NCBI GenBank assembly: GCA_946628525.1
Contig: CAMOWO010000010.1
Span: 1 to 13,018 of the forward strand
DNA from: an uncultured Bacillota bacterium
GTDB taxonomy: Bacteria > Bacillota_A > Clostridia > Peptostreptococcales > Anaerovoracaceae
DNA length: 13,018 bases
Direction: 5' to 3'
Shown: piece by piece, positions 12,232 through 13,018 of the stretch
Position numbering within the stretch: position 1 is the stretch's first letter
How the letters are laid out: the number at the start of each line of letters is the position of its first letter
Position numbers and translations under genes: made by a program
Notes under the pieces: generated by a model
Database searches by the model: none
What the model saw: only the letters and a program-made list of their open reading frames with translations
What the model was told of the DNA's origin: nothing

Positions 12232-13018
12232 CTACAGTGCCGTAAGCTTGTAGCTCAGCACGAAATCCGGGATGGTGCAGTTCTTGTAAAAGGCGTTCTT
12301 CACTCGCTCCAGTGCCAGGGCGCCGTTGCTCAGGCTCTGGGTCGGCAGGAGAACGAGGAACTGCGACGGGCCGTAACGGGAGATGGTGTCTCCTTTTCTG
12401 AGGTTGAACTTCAGCGTCGCCTGAAGCATACCCATGATGCGGTCCAGCAGCATCGCCTCGGAGTCCGTGGTGGACTCGGTGGTCCTTGTGAGGGTCAGCA
12501 CGCCCAGGAACATGGTGATGCCGAGCCGCTGAAGGTTACGCATGTTGATGTTGTAGATATCCCTGAAAATCGTGTAGTCGCAGACAAGGGCCGTTTTGTC
12601 GCCGTCGTCGTGCTTCAGATCCCGGGAGACCGCCTCCAGCACAGCCTGGGAATTGTACTCCGCCTGGAGCTGCTTCTTGTAGAAGTCCAGCATCCCCTCG
12701 GAAGGGTCGAACCCCGGCAGCGGATTGTGGGCGCTCACTGTGTAATTATAGTGGTTCATGGCCTCCATCTTCATGTCCAGAGCGATCATGGCATTCATCA
12801 GCTCCAGATTCAGCTTCGTGTCGAACTGATCGATCTCCAGCGCCCGTCTGGCGATGCGCAGGATCTCCTCGTGCTGGCCGGCGTCGGTGAGAAGCTCGAT
12901 GTATTTGTGGGCCGTCGCCAGGTACAGATTGTGATACTGCAGACTCTTTGGAACGAGCCAGGCACCGCTTTCCACGCCGGAGAGCAGCTCCCCCTGATAC
13001 AGCGCGAAGACTTCCTCG
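12232..13018 (-). CDS. BTAD-containing regulator with degenerate GGDEF-like domain, C-terminal part
   Basis: The gene runs in from beyond the right edge; the frame stays open to position 13017. The first visible part, from 'FALYQGELLSGVESGAWLV' through 'ALEIDQFDTKLNLELMNAMIAL', matches the bacterial transcriptional activator domain (BTAD), a helical-repeat domain found in SARP/AfsR-type regulators behind a DNA-binding winged helix. That helix would lie outside the window. After a linker comes a C-terminal domain that resembles a GGDEF fold ('LGITMFLGVLTL', 'RKGDTISRYGPSQFLVLLP'). The catalytic GGDEF is replaced by YGPSQ (within 12358-12378), so it is not expected to make c-di-GMP and may serve as a ligand or dimerisation module. 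It is probably a cytoplasmic transcription regulator; its targets are unknown. It converges on the M23 gene and shares the terminator between them. Confidence 0.75.
   Translation of the reverse strand, partial: EEVFALYQGELLSGVESGAWLVPKSLQYHNLYLATAHKYIELLTDAGQHEEILRIARRALEIDQFDTKLNLELMNAMIALDMKMEAMNHYNYTVSAHNPLPGFDPSEGMLDFYKKQLQAEYNSQAVLEAVSRDLKHDDGDKTALVCDYTIFRDIYNINMRNLQRLGITMFLGVLTLTRTTESTTDSEAMLLDRIMGMLQATLKFNLRKGDTISRYGPSQFLVLLPTQSLSNGALALERVKNAFYKNCTIPDFVLSYKLTAL

Noticed and set aside
1..13018. CRISPR array, insertion sequence, prophage genes or attachment sites
   Set aside because: No regularly spaced direct repeats, no transposase or integrase, and no terminal inverted repeats were seen on either strand.

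Overview
The window looks like chromosomal DNA of an anaerobic, low-to-mid-GC Firmicute, probably class Clostridia. The evidence is the gene order rpsF-ssb-rpsR, DUF2232 (YybS-like), gdpP, rplI, dnaB helicase, DnaD-domain protein. That is a classic Firmicutes replication/ribosome neighbourhood. Further support comes from strong AGGAGG-type ribosome binding sites, sigma-A-like promoters, a zinc-ribbon S18, and an M23 peptidase with LysM-like and G5 segments. I cannot name the genus; an Eubacteriales lineage such as Anaerovoracaceae is only a guess.

Layout. Positions 1-215 hold the C-terminal end of a sodium/dicarboxylate symporter. Positions 216-654 are non-coding: a palindromic terminator, a cluster of hairpins built from GGGCAG/CTGCCC arms, and a minus-strand terminator. 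Positions 655-2049 hold a divergent pair: a membrane-anchored glucosaminidase-domain protein (minus) and an unrecognised exported protein (plus). Their predicted promoters share one symmetric AT-rich -10 region. Positions 2067-3442 are the rpsF-ssb-rpsR operon, with its own promoter, a structured leader, a remnant of a fibronectin type III domain and a strong terminator. Positions 3478-12195 are a second, longer operon: DUF2232 membrane protein, gdpP, rplI, dnaB, DnaD-type protein and a very large M23 peptidase. Gaps are tiny and the last two genes overlap. A convergent minus-strand regulator (BTAD plus degenerate GGDEF) runs off the right edge.

How the genes fit together. The large operon combines the replicative helicase and a primosome/loader-type protein with ribosomal protein L9. 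It also carries the c-di-AMP phosphodiesterase with a partner membrane protein, and ends with a peptidoglycan hydrolase. Replication, c-di-AMP/osmotic signalling and wall remodelling would therefore be co-transcribed.

Three proteins have unusual architectures. GdpP lacks its usual N-terminal membrane helices and starts directly at the PAS region. The DnaD-type protein ends in what looks like the N-terminal zinc-binding part of a DnaC/DnaI helicase loader, and no AAA+ domain follows. The M23 peptidase carries about 545 cytoplasmic residues, largely coiled coil, in front of its membrane helix. These are the best candidates for something undescribed. All homology calls are from reading motifs; no searches were run.
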